A DNA stretch of 64,000 nucleotides. It comes from Ustilaginoidea virens. Lineage: Eukaryota > Ascomycota > Sordariomycetes > Hypocreales > Clavicipitaceae. Shown piece after piece: positions 11,382 to 23,681 of the stretch. Each line of letters opens with the position of its first letter. Positions within the stretch are counted from its first letter, which is position 1. The translations under genes were made by a program, and so were the position numbers. Below the pieces are notes generated by a model, which was given only the letters and a program-made list of their open reading frames with translations, did no database searches and was not told where the DNA came from. The DNA lies in NCBI RefSeq assembly GCF_000687475.1, contig NC_057317.1, positions 310,001-374,000 on the forward strand, given 5' to 3'.

Positions 11382-14300
11382 ATGCCTCTGATGACGCAAG
11401 CCAACGCGCCTACGGTTCTCAAAGCCAGCGGCATGTACAGAACGACGAGTGAGGGTGGAGCATCTGCCGCGAGCTCTACCTCCAAGCATTGGTGGCGGTT
11501 ACCACGGAAGAAGCACTATAGCAAACACCTTGACAAGAATCGACATGTAAGCCGTGCTCTGAACGGACCTTGACGTGCGCAACGCGACCACAAGCCCCGA
11601 TTTCCCAAGAGAGAATCTTCTCCCCGTTCATCTTCCCCGGAGCGGAGCAATGCTAACTTGTCCACTTGCCTGCCCAGCCCTTTGTACGGAGCGCATCTGG
11701 TGGTGAAGCCAGTTCTATCGACTCTCAACTTCGTCCTTCCGACTCCACCTCCCTGTACGAGCTGCGGGAGAGCAATTACCGGCAGCTTCAAAGCTTGATA
11801 CAACGAATCAAAGCAGCCCCCTCGGGTCCTAGTCACGTCGACTCGGCGTACAAGGAGTTGGAGAAGATCAGAGAAACCTGCTCATCCCTGTGCCATGGCC
11901 TGCTTCAGGATCATGCCAAGCCTGGCCGGAGCGTCTCCAACGCCACCGAGGCAACGAACCCAAGGAGCCCCTCAATCGACTCTCCTCGCAGCCCCGGAGG
12001 CAGCGGCTTTGACCAGCGGAGCTCCTTCAGTGGCCGCAGTACCAGCGACGTGGTAAACGGCAGTGTCTCCAGACTCGGGCCAGCTACCGAGCTGTACCTG
12101 AACGCCATCAGGGACTGGAAAACCTGCCTCCAGACTCTATGCGAAGCATTCAAAGTCAGCCTGGCCGATACTTACAAAAGCTATGAGCGTGACGCGACAC
12201 CTGAAATGATTGATCTGCTCTTCGCCAGCAAAAAGTTTCGCCGTGAAGCTGTGCACCGCATGAGAAACGCCAGTGTGACGAGAGTCCTCTCGGCCGATCC
12301 TCAGTTTGTAAGATACCCGCGGGTCCCGCTGCACGTTGTCGGGGTGTGAAATGGATGGATGGATTTTGTTTTCAAGCTCACAAGCCCCGTGTTTGCCAGT
12401 TTCCCCGGTACGAAATCCGCTTCAGGAATTACGAAAGGGTCAGGAAAGAGGTCGGCGAGATTCGGCAGCTCCTTCAACTGGGAGAGTCGGGCATATCACC
12501 GCTACGCGAAGTCCAAGAATTTGCCATCGCACCGCGTGGCGACGCCGTCCTGGAATTCGCCAACCTCGGCTCCGAAACGTCACACGTTGACCCCGTCCTG
12601 AGGTTTCGCGTCTCCTCCTACATGCTGGCCGAGACGTCCCCGATATTCGCCCGCATGTTTTCCGGTCATGCCGGCAGCCTGTACTTGCACGAGGACGAGG
12701 ACATCACCCCGCGCCTGCCTCCCCCTCCTACGCCCTACATGTGCAGAGATGGTTCGGAAGTCAAGCTGTACCGCATGCCCCAGTACGAAGTGAACCGGCT
12801 GCAATCGCTCGAAATCTTGATGCACGCGGCCCACATGCATCGCGGCCTGGTTCCCCGCGAAGTGAGTTTTGAGCAATTCGTCGCCATTGCCGAGTGCTCG
12901 ATGCGGTACAGAAGCACTTCCCCGCTGGAGCTCGTGGTCGAGCACATGTGGCTGCCCCAGTGGATGCACCGCGGTGCTGAGGATATGCCAGACGGCCTCC
13001 TGGTCATCAGCTACGCCTTTGGCTCCCGGGAGCTCTTCACGCGCACGTCCAAGAGTGCCATTCTTCACCTGGCCGACGAGAGGGAGCTGCAAGCCAAGCC
13101 GTGGCCGCAGAGGATAAAGGACAAAATCTGGGCGGTTCGCTGCGCCAAGCTGGACCAGATCCATTCGTGCTGCACCAACGCTATCCAAGAATACATTCGA
13201 CCGCCCGTCCGAGATTCACCGACCAGCAACTATGTGGAGTCACACGCGTCGTCGGGCTTGACGGCGACGGGCTCAGCACGCGCCACAGCATTGACCGGCT
13301 CGCCGAGGTGCCCCAGGGGCAGCCACAGCTGCGATGCCGTCAACCTCGGGTGGATGATGCTCATGTTCAACGAGATGGGCGTCCTGCCCCAAATCACGCA
13401 GCCCTGCATCCTATCGCACATGCCGAAACACGAGGCTCCGGCGTTAAGCCTCGCGCAGAGAGTAGACATGCTGAGGACGATGCCCAGCCCCGCGTCGCCC
13501 GTTCACCGCGGGGGGGTGTGCGACCCGAGCATCGCTTTCCGGACGGCCGTTGCGGACATTTACAGCAGCGTCACCGGCCTGACGCTGCACGATGTCAGCG
13601 GCAAGAGCCACGGCTGGGCCTTGTCCAAGCACCGAACGACGGAGCCGCAGACCATCCCCGCCACCGGGCTGGACCGCATGGCCGCCAGCCAAGACAACTA
13701 CACCGTGGCAGCCGAGTTTCCCGGCTCGGTCCGGCTCCGCATACTCGCCGAGATCGACCGCCTCGACGACCTGCAGGCCGCCGCCCAGGTCGACAGGGGC
13801 TTCTACGAGACGTACAAGACGCACGAGGTGCGGCTGATGCGCAACATACTGCGCGCCGACCACCGCTTCGGAGCCGGCTTCCTCGCCGCGGCGGCCCATC
13901 GCGCCGGCAACACGGAAGACAAGATTCTCAAGCAGGAATCCGACTTGATACGGCAGCAAGGACCGCTCGAGGCGGCCGACTCCATGACCCTTTTCAGCAC
14001 CACCACCACCACCGGCGTGTCAGATGACGAGGACGACCTGGACGGCATTGGCGAGCTGGATCCAGCCCCCCCGCCGGGCCACGCACCCGGATCGTCGTCG
14101 GGCGAGGCCGCAGCCGCAGCCGCAGCCGCAGCCGCGCCAGCAACAGGCCGAGCCGCCTGCGGGACCGCGCCGGCCTCCCGCATGACGGAAGAAGAGGCGC
14201 AGCGAATCCTGTGGCCCGAGCCGATCGCCTCCGAGGTGGCGGCGCGCGGGGCCGCCGCGCCGCCGAGCGTGGAGGGCTCCCGGGAAAAGTTCCGCATGGG

Positions 14301-14445
14301 CGCCGCGTCGTCTGCGGGGCTGGAGGCCAAGACGCTGGTGGTGACGGGGCACAAGCAGCTGCGGAGCGAGCTGGACCGACGGATGGGCCTGTTGAAGAAG
14401 GACGAGTGCCGGGACGGATGCCGGGCAGGCGGGTCGAAAGGGTGA
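11382..14445 (+). CDS. BTB/POZ-like fungal protein (946 aa)
   Basis: Three exons: 11382-11546, 11678-12307 and 12400-14445. All junctions have GT..AG borders and keep one frame. The N-terminal third is Ser/Pro-rich, followed by a helical, probably coiled-coil region (around residues 150-290, with LYLNAIRDWKTCLQTLCEAF). The middle (residues about 305-490) begins LRFRVSSYMLAETSPIFARM, the typical opening of a BTB fold, where the ligand-binding or oligomerising surface forms. The C-terminus has an Ala run at about residue 835 and low-complexity acidic sequence. BTB proteins often act as Cullin-3 adaptors or transcription partners; no Kelch, MATH or zinc-finger domain is attached, so the partner is unknown. 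No signal peptide is seen, so it is probably cytosolic or nuclear. It converges on the transporter gene at 14844. Confidence 0.75.
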
Positions 14446-14843
14446 CTGCGGCGGTTTTTGCAGCTGCGCGTGTGAGTTTTGTGCGGAAGCTACGTGGCGG
14501 GCGGGCGTACTGTTTGGGTACTGTACATGCTGTGTCCGCGATTTGGTTGGGGTGTTTGGTCATGGGGGATCGACTCGGGGAAGCTGTGTACATGTATGCA
14601 TGTATGTATGTATGTATGGGCTGTGCAACGAGTAGCTGGCGTTTTTGGGGGTTCAACGTCATGCTGTGCGACTTTGGTCACGATGGATGGGAGGCTGTCA
14701 CGTCTGATGGCAAGTCGAGTCCAGTAGAAACGAAAATGCATATTTCCGCGGCATCAGGTCAAGGGCAAGGACGTCATAACTTGCTTGACTTTTTGCCGCG
14801 ATTGACAGGAGTTCCCAAGTAGCAATAAAGACGCACCTGGCAG
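14446..14843. other. Convergent 3' spacer
   Basis: The spacer between two convergent genes. It holds a CATG/TATG tetranucleotide run at about 14590-14617 and no coding frame of its own. Confidence 0.6.
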
Positions 14844-16330
14844 CTACAAGCAGCCCAAACTCACGTCTTCCTGCCCAGCAGAGCGCGGATCTTGGAGGCG
14901 GCGCCGCCACCGCTCTCGGCCTCGCCCTGGGCGGCGCGGGCGGCGTTGATGGCGCGCAGCTTGGCGGTGCCGATGCCCGCCACGCCGGCCTCCTGGTTCT
15001 CGCCCAGCCACGGCTTCTTGGAGTCGCCCAGGACGCCGCCCGAGAGGAAGTAGAGGACGAGGCCGACGACGATGCAGACAAACGCGACGGGGTACAGGAA
15101 GTGGATGCTCAGCCCGAAGACGTGGATGCCGACAATGACGCCCCAGAAGTTGGCGGTCAGGAGCGAGATGTCGAAGAAGGCGGCGCTGCCCATGCGCAGG
15201 ATGAGCGGGGCCAGGGTGTAGAAGAGGGTGAGGCACAGGGTGTAGCCGGCGAGGTGGCCGGCGACGCTGGGGCTCCAGGCGGCGGCGGCGATGGAGGCGC
15301 GGTCGAAGACGGCGGCCTGGACGCCGTTGACGACGGCGCCAAAGAGGCCCATGAAGGCGAGGACGTGGTGCATGGGGGCCTTGGAGACCAGCCACTCCTC
15401 CAGCACGTTGCTGGTGCCGTAGAGGGTGGCGCCGAGCAGGCCGAACAGGTCGCCCTTGAGCTTGGTCTCGCCGCCGCCCGGCGCGCCGCCGTCGCGCTGG
15501 ACCATGTAGTCCGAGGCCAAGAGGATGCCCATGCCGCCGCAGCAGACGAGGATGCCGAGGACCTGGAAGGGCCTGTAGCGCACGCGGAGGAGGCCGAACG
15601 AGATGGCGACGACGCAGACGATGGACCAGAAGTTGAGGAGCTGCGCCGACAGGATGTTGGTGTACTGGTAGGCCAGGACGGTGAAGTAGTTGCCCTCGAC
15701 GTCGAGGAAGGCCAGGACGAGGTACTTCCAGCCGTTGCGGCGGGCGACGCGGGCCCACGCGCCGGGGCCGTCGCGGGCGAGCAGCACGGCGTTGTAGACG
15801 ACGGCCAGCAAGACGTAGTTGAACAGGGTCTGGAAGGCGGGCGCGCTGAAGTTTTCCTGCTGCAGGAAGCTCGTAAAGGTGTTGGTGGCGGTGATGCACA
15901 GGGCCAGGACCTGGCCAATGGCAACGACGATCCAGAAGTCGGCGGTGGCGAGGTAGCTCCACCAGCGGACGGACTTGGACTCGAGGATGTACAAGCCCTG
16001 CGAGGCCTCGACAGTCTCCGAGCACGTCCCGCCGCCGTCCGAGGCCATCGGACGGTTGGCCATCGCGGGGTGCGGGCGGTGGTGGCGCGAGTCCGAGTTT
16101 ACCGCACCGTCGCCGCCGCCGTCGTTGACGTCAGACACGGCGCGAGTGGTAGGGTCGAGGCCGCTCTTGGTAGGGGCAGCCATGGCACCGACGAGTGACG
16201 ACGATTCCCGCGCCTCGGCCTCTTGCGCTTCTTCCGCGTGGAGGGGCTCGTACGCGTGGTCGGCGTAAGGCGAGAACAGATTCTGGAGGAAGGCGAGGCG
16301 GAAGAGAGCTCTCGATGGTTGTTGCCTCAT
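14844..16330 (-). CDS. SLC35F1/F2/F6-type membrane transporter
   Basis: A single uninterrupted frame of 489 aa; a second ATG at 16183 would give 440 aa and is equally plausible. After a soluble N-terminus of about 120 residues there are about ten hydrophobic segments, the topology of the drug/metabolite transporter superfamily. Family-like passages include FLDVEGNYFTVLAYQYT, LLNFWSIVCVV, DLFGLLGATLYGTSNVLEEW and FFDISLLTANFWGVIVG. Family members sit in plasma or endomembranes; substrates are poorly known for the F subfamily, so nucleotide-sugar transport should not be assumed. The C-terminus is a short basic cytosolic tail. GC-rich codon use leaves long false ORFs on the opposite strand. Confidence 0.9.
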
Positions 16331-16819
16331 GAACCGGGCCTTCCTATCCTACTTCTGATGCGCACCCGTCTTGGGTTGTCAGCCGCGCAGTTTGCTGCTA
16401 GCCGTGCGGAAGCAAAACCGGCCAGGTCGGTCGGGGACAAAGCTTGCAAAGTTGGACCCCTCGGAACAGGGTCCTGCGCAAAGCGCCTTTAATGAAGCGG
16501 GTAGCGTTGATGATGCTCGGCGTAGTCTTTCTTCGTCCCCGGTTGCAGCAAGCGCAAAGACTTCAAGTCGCCTGCTGGCCGTCCTATAGCCGTGGACGGC
16601 ACATACGCCGATGCCCCCGAGGTGAGATGCTGCGCTTGGCCGACTCTGCGGATGGGCACGGAAAAAAATGGCCCAGGGTGCGTGCGATGAAGGCAGATGC
16701 CCAGGACAACGAGTACCTGGCAAACAAGTTTTGGAGCACAAACCCGGGTCCGAAGCAGGCTGGGATAATGAATCGGGCAGAGGAGGACGGTCCTAGAGGC
16801 AGGATCAAACACTGTCGAG

Positions 16820-16852
16820 GCAAAGGGCAAAGGGCAAAGGGCAAAGGGGAAC
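16820..16852. repeat. 7-bp tandem repeat GGCAAAG, about 4 copies
   Basis: Four near-perfect head-to-tail copies. Confidence 0.85.
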
Positions 16853-17161
16853 CGGCGCCTTTTGAGGCCATTAGAGGGCCAGTGGGTCGCTTGCGGCGCC
16901 GAGAAAAAAATTGTGTGACGGCGGAATCGTCCTGGCCCTGGGCAAGAGCTGGGCGGGGGTTGCGGGGCGCGACTGCCCGATGCGCGGGATGTCAGGGGGC
17001 GGCCAGTTGCCAGCAGCCTGGTGGTACAAGTACCACGTACTGCCAAGATGGCAAAGTTACTTCTGTCTCACCATATCAGTGGCACTACAACGCTCCACTA
17101 GAGCTTGTCAGTCCACTCATTTATATACCTACCTACCTACCTACCGTATGTAATGCGTAGC

Positions 17162-17206
17162 AAAGGCCACATAAGACTTATATACAAGTCTTCCTAGATG
17201 GGCCTT
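17162..17206. repeat. Nested inverted repeat
   Basis: The inner arms AAGACTT (17173-17179) and AAGTCTT (17186-17192) are exact reverse complements around a 6-nt loop. The outer arms AAGGCC and GGCCTT bracket them. It lies in the AT-rich island and could be a hairpin or a miniature-element relic. Confidence 0.5.
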
Positions 17207-17737
17207 AGCTTAGCTCTCCCTCTCCTAACATTACATATACACTGCAGTATTACATATATACACTATAGAGCACTATATATAGGGGTATAATTCGCCCTTT
17301 CTTAGATAGTAATCAAGGACTATTATGCACCTTTGCTAGTGAGCCCCGCATACCGCGATATTACAGTACCTACCTCCTACCTCTTGGTCTGTCTGTCATG
17401 GTTTCGGAAACCGAGGGGGACCCGTGGGCCGTCACCAGCTGCAGCATCAGGCCCCTGTCGGCTTGGACTGAACTGCTGGCATCCTGTCCAGCTACGGATA
17501 CAGCGGGATGACTCCATCACTGGCATACCCAGCTTATGCAGGGCAATATCTTCGTGGTTCCCAGCAGCGGTGCTGCTACCCGCGCATCGACTTCAGCGGG
17601 CGAACAACCCCAGCCGAGGGTCAAATGTCGTCTGTCGGGCCAGCAGGTACCCGGTACTTGCCTGGAGCTGCCGGCAGGTGGACCGAGCTGGGTCGCGCCT
17701 GACCAAGTTGCTGGGCCTCCCTTCCCTTGGCTTGGCC

Positions 17738-18036
17738 ATCCAGGTCTTTTGCCCGCCTGCAAGTCATCCAGGTCTTTAGCGTCGTCTTCGGCATCCAGGT
17801 CTTTGCATCGTCTTCAGCATCCAGGTCTTTAGCGTCGTCTTCGACATCCAGGTCTTTAGCATCGTCTTCAGCATCCAGGTCTTTAGCGTCGTCTTCGACA
17901 TCCAGATCTTTAGCGTCGTCTTCGGCATCCAGGTCTTTAGCATCGTCTTCAGCATCCAGGCCTTCAGCGTCGTCTTCGGCATCCAGGTCTTTAGCATCCT
18001 CTTCAGCATCCAGGCCTTCAGCGTCGTCTGTCTTCA
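17738..18036. repeat. 27-bp minisatellite, about 11 copies
   Basis: The unit begins ATCCAGGTCTTTAGCGTCG and continues to TCTTCGAC or TCTTCAGC. Copies alternate between these two forms, hinting at a 54-bp higher-order unit. Because 27 is divisible by three, reading frames stay open across the array on both strands: a Ser/Ala/Arg-rich frame on plus and a Lys/Thr/Leu-rich frame on minus. The array ends about 30 bp before the ATG of the metallophosphatase gene. Confidence 0.95.
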
Positions 18037-18067
18037 GCCAGCGCTCCCATGGTGTAGCCGCTCCGCC

Positions 18068-19913
18068 ATGGCCCGGAGCTGCATCTTCGCCGCTGTTTTT
18101 GCCGTCGCCGCCCGCGCTTCGCAGCCTGGAGCTGCAGCCCCAGTCCCGGCGCCCATGCGAGACCTGACCTGGGGACAGCTCAACTTTCTACACACCACCG
18201 ACACCCATGGCTGGATAGGAGGCCACTTGCTCGAGTATGTTACGCCCCAACTGACTTGCCGCGTCACAGCTTCCCCTTGGTCTTTGGCTGACGCGAATTT
18301 CCCCATCAAGACCCCAGTACTCGGCCGATTGGGGCGACTACGTCTCCTTTTCCCAACACTTGAAGAGACGAGCCGATGACAGGGGCGCCGACCTGCTGGT
18401 CGTTGACACGGGCGACCGCGTGGAAGGAAACGGCCTGTACGACGCCTCAACCCCCAAGGGCCTCTTCTACTACGACCTCTGGGCCGAGCAACACGTGGAC
18501 CTCATCTGCACCGGCAACCACGAGCTGTACCAGGCCGCCACGGCCGATGTCGAGGTCAACACGACGGTCCCAAACTTCAGGCACAAGTACATCGCCTCCA
18601 ACCTCGACTATCTTGATCCCAGCACGGGAGAGCAGAGACCGGTGGCCCAGCGGTACCGCCGATTCCGGACCAAGAACCAGGGCCTGGACATCATAGCCTT
18701 TGGCTTCTTGTTTGACTTTACCGGAAATGCCAACAACACCATTGTCCAGCCCGTTGCCGAGACGGTCCGGGAACCGTGGTTCCAAGACGTCATTCGCGAA
18801 AAACCACATCTGTTTGTCGTCATTGGCCACGTTGGCTTGCGGATGCCAGAGTTCCGCACCATCTACACGGCCCTGCGGGAGCAAAACGGCCACACGCCGA
18901 TTGCCTTCTTTGGCGGCCACGCCCACGTGCGTGACGCGCGGAGCTTTGACGCGCGGTCCCTTGCCATCGCATCCGGGCGCTACTTTGAAACGATTGGGTG
19001 GATGTCCATCGACGGCATCAAGACCAAGACGCCCACGTTTGCCCGCAGGTACATGGACACCAACCTGCTAGGAATGTACCACCATACGGGGCTCAACGAG
19101 ACGACGTTCCCCACCGAGGACGGCCGGCGCGCCAGCAACCACATTGCGCGCGCGCGCAAAGCCCTCGCCCTCGACCGCCGCTACGGCTGCGCCCCCAAGA
19201 GCCTGTGGATGAGCCGCGCCCCGTACCCCGGCAACGAGAGCATCTACTCGTGGATCCAGGACGAGGTCTTTCCCGACGTCGTCGTCAACGCCAAGCGGAG
19301 GCACAAGCCCCGCCTGGCCATTATGAACACGGGCGGCATCCGCTTCGACATCTTCAAAGGCCCCTTTACCCGCGACTCCACGTACATCGTGTCCCCCTTT
19401 GTCAGCGGCTTCAACTACATCCCCGACGTGCCCTACCGGATCGCCAAAAAGGTGCTCGCCCTCCTCAACGGCGCGGACAAGATTGTCGGCGCCCACGGTG
19501 CGGAAACCAAGTTCATGGCCATCCCGGAGATGATGTTTCCTTCCCAGCGGGGACAGTCGCCGCTGCCGGCTTCGGCCGACAGCAGGCTGGAGCTCCGGAG
19601 CATCGACACCCATCTCACGGGGGGATACACCACCACGGACGACGTCGGCACCGACGGCGACGACACTCTGCACAGCGCGCTTCCCTTTTACGCCATGCCC
19701 AACTGCATCCAGAGCGAGATTGGCTTCCCCGCGAGGGGGGAGCCCGAGGCGGTGGACCTGGTGTTTGTGGATTTCATACAGCCGTGGATTGTGGCTGCGC
19801 TCAGGTTTGCGGGGGGGGACTACAGCAGCGACCACGTGGAGGTTTACATGGAGGAGACGGCGACGTATGCGCTTGCGCAGTGGATAGGGAAGAACTGGGG
19901 CAGCGAGTGCTAA
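18068..19913 (+). CDS. Secreted 5'-nucleotidase-like metallophosphatase
   Basis: Two exons, 18068-18234 and 18311-19913, give 589 aa. The acceptor after CATCAAG restores the family-like passage [11 protein letters not shown]. Residues 1-24 form a signal peptide. Metal-binding motifs of the calcineurin-like fold are visible in order: DTHGW (about 45-49), DTGD (88-91), GNHE (about 121-124), GHVG, and [10 protein letters not shown]-terminal 5'-nucleotidase-type domain contains [10 protein letters not shown]. Several N-glycosylation sequons are present. The architecture matches the fungal family that includes yeast YHR202W, which is a vacuolar or secreted phosphoesterase of uncertain substrate. 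It is transcribed away from the minisatellite and converges with EMC1. A plus-strand frame from the minisatellite (17727-18167) overlaps the start codon out of frame and could act as an upstream ORF if transcribed. Confidence 0.88.
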
Positions 19914-20426
19914 TGGGTAGGGGGGTGTGATGTGCTTGCTGGATGCTTTGAAGTGCGATGGCGAGCGAAGTAGTCGTTCATGAACTCAGTTGGATACTCT
20001 CAGTGTCGCATCGGTCATGAACTCGACCAAATCGGTCATTTAGACAAGAGACTTGACAAGCTGTATTGCAGTCTTAGCTTCAGCAAAGACTGCTATAGCT
20101 CATTTTATGGTCACATCACTCTTCCGCGTGCCCCTTTCGCGCCAGACTACTCATTCATAAAGCCCTTTTACTTTTACTTCTACTTGATCTACCTGTCATT
20201 CGTGCGTGTTTTGGTACCTCCGGTCGCCCGGTCCTTGACCAACCGCAACTCAAACCACCATTACATTCTCTCATTCGCCAGCCCAGCCCAGCCCAGCCCA
20301 GCCCAGCCCAGCCTGCAGCACCATAGGGCACGTGCTCCGCAGCAGAGACTGGGGCGCGGGGGCCAAGAATTCGACGCAGTTTATCTGTACATTGCTTTAC
20401 ATATTCACCAGCGGTGTCTATATTCG
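19914..20426. other. Convergent 3' spacer
   Basis: Spacer between the metallophosphatase and EMC1 stop codons. AT-richer than its flanks; it contains a CAGCC repeat and no supported gene. Confidence 0.6.
20278..20313. repeat. 5-bp tandem repeat CAGCC, about 7 copies
   Basis: Uninterrupted head-to-tail pentamers in the shared 3' spacer. Confidence 0.9.
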
Positions 20427-23400
20427 TTACAGAAAGGCGTCCCATCGTTTGTCGATTTGGTTGCGACGGACCTGCAGTCGCGGTTAGCGGGATGCGGGCT
20501 GGCGAGGGAAACAACGCGGCGGCAGGGCAGACTCGCAAAGGGGAGTGTGGGATATACCACCGCGAGCAACATGGACAAGGGAAAGCCAGGAAAGCAGCCC
20601 AAAAAAAAAAAAAAAAAAAAAAAGGGAAAGCAGGTAACGGAAACGGCATGGGGAAGAGAAACGGAAAGGAAAACCTACCATGGGAGCCAGCGACAATACC
20701 CCCGCAAACAGGGCCAGCACCGTCCCCACCAGCGTCGCCTTGTTGAGGCCCTTGCCGAGAATGTCAAAGAGCCCGCTGGGCGAGAGCCGCGTGCCAAAGA
20801 CGTCTATGCCGTAGGCGAGGAGCAGGCTGGTGCTCTCCACGGCGGCCGGGGTGGTGATCATGTCCGTCACGCCCACGACGTCCCGCTCGTGGGTGACGAT
20901 GCCCCGGGCGTCGACCTCGAGCTGCGGCGCGTACCGGAGCAGCGACTCGGCTTCGGCCTCTGCCGCCGTGGGGTCGCGGTCGACGGGTCGCCGCGGGTCG
21001 AGCACGTGCCGCGGGATGGCCAGGATGCCGTGGCTCTCGGGCAGGTACGCCAGCAGCTGTCGGCTGGTGATGCCCTGCAGGGTCTGGGTGGTGGTCAGGG
21101 CCTGCAGCTCCTGCGAGACGACCACGGCCTGCGAGACGACCCAGGGGAGGGGCGCGCCGGCGGCGGCCGGGGCGTCGACGGGGTCGAGCGAGCTGAAGGT
21201 GGGGGCGTCGCCGAGCGGGCCTCGGTCGTCGGGGTCGGGGGACTCGAAGAGGTCCGAGGTGACGATGCGGAAGCCCTTGACGGTGCGGTTGGTGCCGTCG
21301 CCCAGGGCGCCGTCGGCGAAGAAGGCGCACGAGTACCAGTTCTCGGCCATGGCGCACGAGACGCTCCGGCCGGCGTCGACGCCGGCGTACGACTGCGACG
21401 CCAGCGTCTGGCCGGAGACGGTGTCGACCAGCCGCACCGAGAGGGTGCTGGCGGCGTCGTCGGCGACGGCCACCACGGCCGTGTGGGGGTTCAGGTACTT
21501 GTAGGCGACTCTGCGGTCGCCGAGGACGCGGCCGATGGAGGCGACGGGGTTGTGGCTCGGCGGGGTGGCGACGCCGACCACTCTCTGGCCCTGGCCCACG
21601 CGGAGCTGCCACAGGTCGGTGCGGGAGACCTTGCCGCCGTCCTCTGAGGCGGCGAGGAGCTTGACGCCCTTCAGGCCTCGGTCGCCGTCGCGGACGACGA
21701 CGACGGCGGCGGCGTCGTCGGGCACCCGCACGCTCGTGGAGGCGTCGGGCACCGGCAGCCCGTCGGGGTCGAGCGCGAGAAGCCGCTTGGAGCCGGCGGC
21801 GGCGTCGACGACGACGGCGGTGCCGGCGACTTTGGTGGCGGGCGACGTGGCGCCCCCGGCCTGGCGAGCTTGGACGACGTTTCCGGTCGCGTAGTCGACG
21901 ACGGCGAGCTCGCCGTCGCCCCCGACGGCGGTCACGGTGCCCTCGCCGTCGTTGACCACGAGGCCTTTGATGGAGATGGCGGGCGCGCCGGGCTGGGGAG
22001 GCTGGAAGACGGCGCTGGACCACAGGACCTTGCCGTGGCGGCCGGTGTCGAGTCCGTAGAAGCGGCCGCGGCGGGTGGCCAGGACGGCAATCTTGCCGAA
22101 GCCGAAGGCGTCGCCGCGGCGGCGGAGGGGGGGGAGGCCCTCCTGCTGGTGGCGACCGGACGGGTCGGCGGCTTGTCCGGAGATGATGCCGTCGGCGACG
22201 CGTCGAGCCAGGCGGGCGAGGTACGCGGGCAGGTGCTGCAGGTCGGCAAGGTGGCGGCGGACGCGGTGGACGTAGGCCGCCAGCGGGTTGGCATGGGCTT
22301 CCTCGGCCAGCGCCTGGGCCAGCCTCTCGGCTTCGGGAACCTCGGCCCAGACGGCGGCCACGGCTCCGGAGAGACCCTCGGGCCGGGACCAGTCGACGAC
22401 GCCGTTGCGGATCAGGATCCAGTCCTGGCCGCTGGTCAGGGCGGCCGAGCGGACGGCAAACTCGCCGCCGCCGCCGCCGGCGGCCCTCCTGACCACCTCG
22501 GACACGGCCTCGACGGCGGCGGCGCGGCCGTCCTCGGCGGGCCTGAGGGGCCAGCGGGCCAGCACGCCGTGCGACTCGGACGAGACAATCGTCACCTCGT
22601 GCTGGGTGATGCGGGTGAAGTAGACGTTGGCGGCGTCGGAGCTGGTGGAGAAGGCGCCCGGCCCGGCAGCGTGGGGCAGGTCGTACGCCTTGGACACGCG
22701 GCCGCTCTTGAGGTCGGTGTGGTACACCTGGGCCCTGTGGCCGGACGCGGTGCTGACGTGGACGAGGAAGTGCGGCAGCGACTGCAGGAGGTGCGGGGCG
22801 TGGACGCGCACGGCGGTGGTGCCGTCGGGGAGGGCAAAGTCCTGCTTGGTCCGGGCGCCGAGCACGTTGACGCTCAGCCGGGTCAGGCGGGCGTCGGTCC
22901 AGGCGGCGATGGGGGCGGCCGAGTTGGCGCCGACGAAGCTGACGTGGCGGGCGTCGCGGATGCCGCCGCCGCCGCCGCCGCCGCCGCCGACGGTCCAGTG
23001 GTCGACGCGGCGGCCGGTGGCCATGTCGAGCGACGTGACCTTGAGGCTGTAGGCGCCCGGCGCCCCGTGCAGGCTGAGCACGTACACGTCGGCAATGTTG
23101 GTCGACACCTGCGCCGGCACGTCGCGGCTTGTCTCGCGAAACTCCCACAGCACGCTGCCCAGCGCGCCGTGCAGCCGGCGCAGGACGGTGACGCCGCCCT
23201 CGTCAAACAGCGCGAGCACGTCCTTCCTCGACGACGACTCGGTCAGCTCCAGGATCTCCAGGTCCCTGACGCGGCCGGCGAACTCGACCTCCCAGATGTT
23301 GCGGCCCGTCAGGGCGTCCCACGCCTGGACGTGGGAGCCGTGCGCCGAGGCGACCCAGCTCTCGCCCTGGGGGGCGCGCAGGTGGCCGCCGCCAACGCCG

Positions 23401-23681
23401 CCGCGCCCGATGTGCTGCCGCCACACCAGCTCACCGGTGCTGGGGTTGACGGCGCCGACGACGCCGACGTCGCCGAGGGTGTAGAGCAGGCTGGCCCTGC
23501 CGGCCTTGCGCGGGCGGTGGAAGAAGGTGGTTTCGGCCTGGGGCAGGCCCACGAGGGCGTGGTGGTAGTCGACGTCGCCGACTTCGTCCTTGAAAACGGC
23601 GGCGGCGGGGGTGCAAAGGCCCAGCAGCAGCATCAGCAGCAGGCCGGCGGCGGCGGCGGCGGGTCGGACTGCGCGCCGCAT
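20427..23681 (-). CDS. EMC1: ER membrane protein complex subunit 1
   Basis: Two exons, 23681-20679 and 20471-20427, give 1,015 aa. EMC1 is the large luminal subunit of the ER membrane complex that inserts tail-anchored and multipass proteins. The start at 23681 gives a clear signal peptide (LLLMLLLGLCTPAAAVF), then the family opening FKDEVGDVDYHHALVGLP, a luminal beta-propeller region with repeated hydrophobic strands, and the DUF1620-type C-terminal domain containing DVFGTRLSPSGLFDILGKG. A single membrane segment (VLALFAGVLSLAPM) is followed by a 15-codon last exon reading VRRNQIDKRWDAFL and a stop, the usual short cytosolic tail. The last intron holds a long poly-T tract. ATGs farther upstream in this frame lie in the 5' UTR and would bury the signal peptide. 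Confidence 0.93.

Larger units (their letters stand above)
16331..17737. other. Intergenic region with an AT-rich island
   Basis: No gene is supported. The stretch 17110-17340 is strongly AT-rich in an otherwise GC-rich area and may be a small decayed element. A (ACCT)n run lies at about 17128-17146. Confidence 0.55.

Noticed and set aside
13101..14027. 308-codon frame within the BTB-like gene
   Set aside because: Arg/Pro/His-rich alternative frame of the same strand; the annotated frame has BTB-like sequence and spliced continuity.
15101..16198. 365-codon plus-strand ORF and other long frames opposite the SLC35F gene
   Set aside because: Antisense shadow; the minus frame encodes about ten coherent membrane spans.
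17727..18167. 146-codon ORF across the minisatellite as a real gene
   Set aside because: Open only because the 27-bp unit is a multiple of three; kept only as a possible upstream ORF.
19980..21647. 555-codon plus-strand ORF
   Set aside because: Mostly antisense to EMC1 and through a poly-A run and CAGCC repeats; no domain and low-complexity composition.
20764..23148. 794-codon minus-strand ORF in another frame of EMC1
   Set aside because: Arg/Pro-rich shadow frame of the same strand; EMC1 frame has signal peptide and family motifs.
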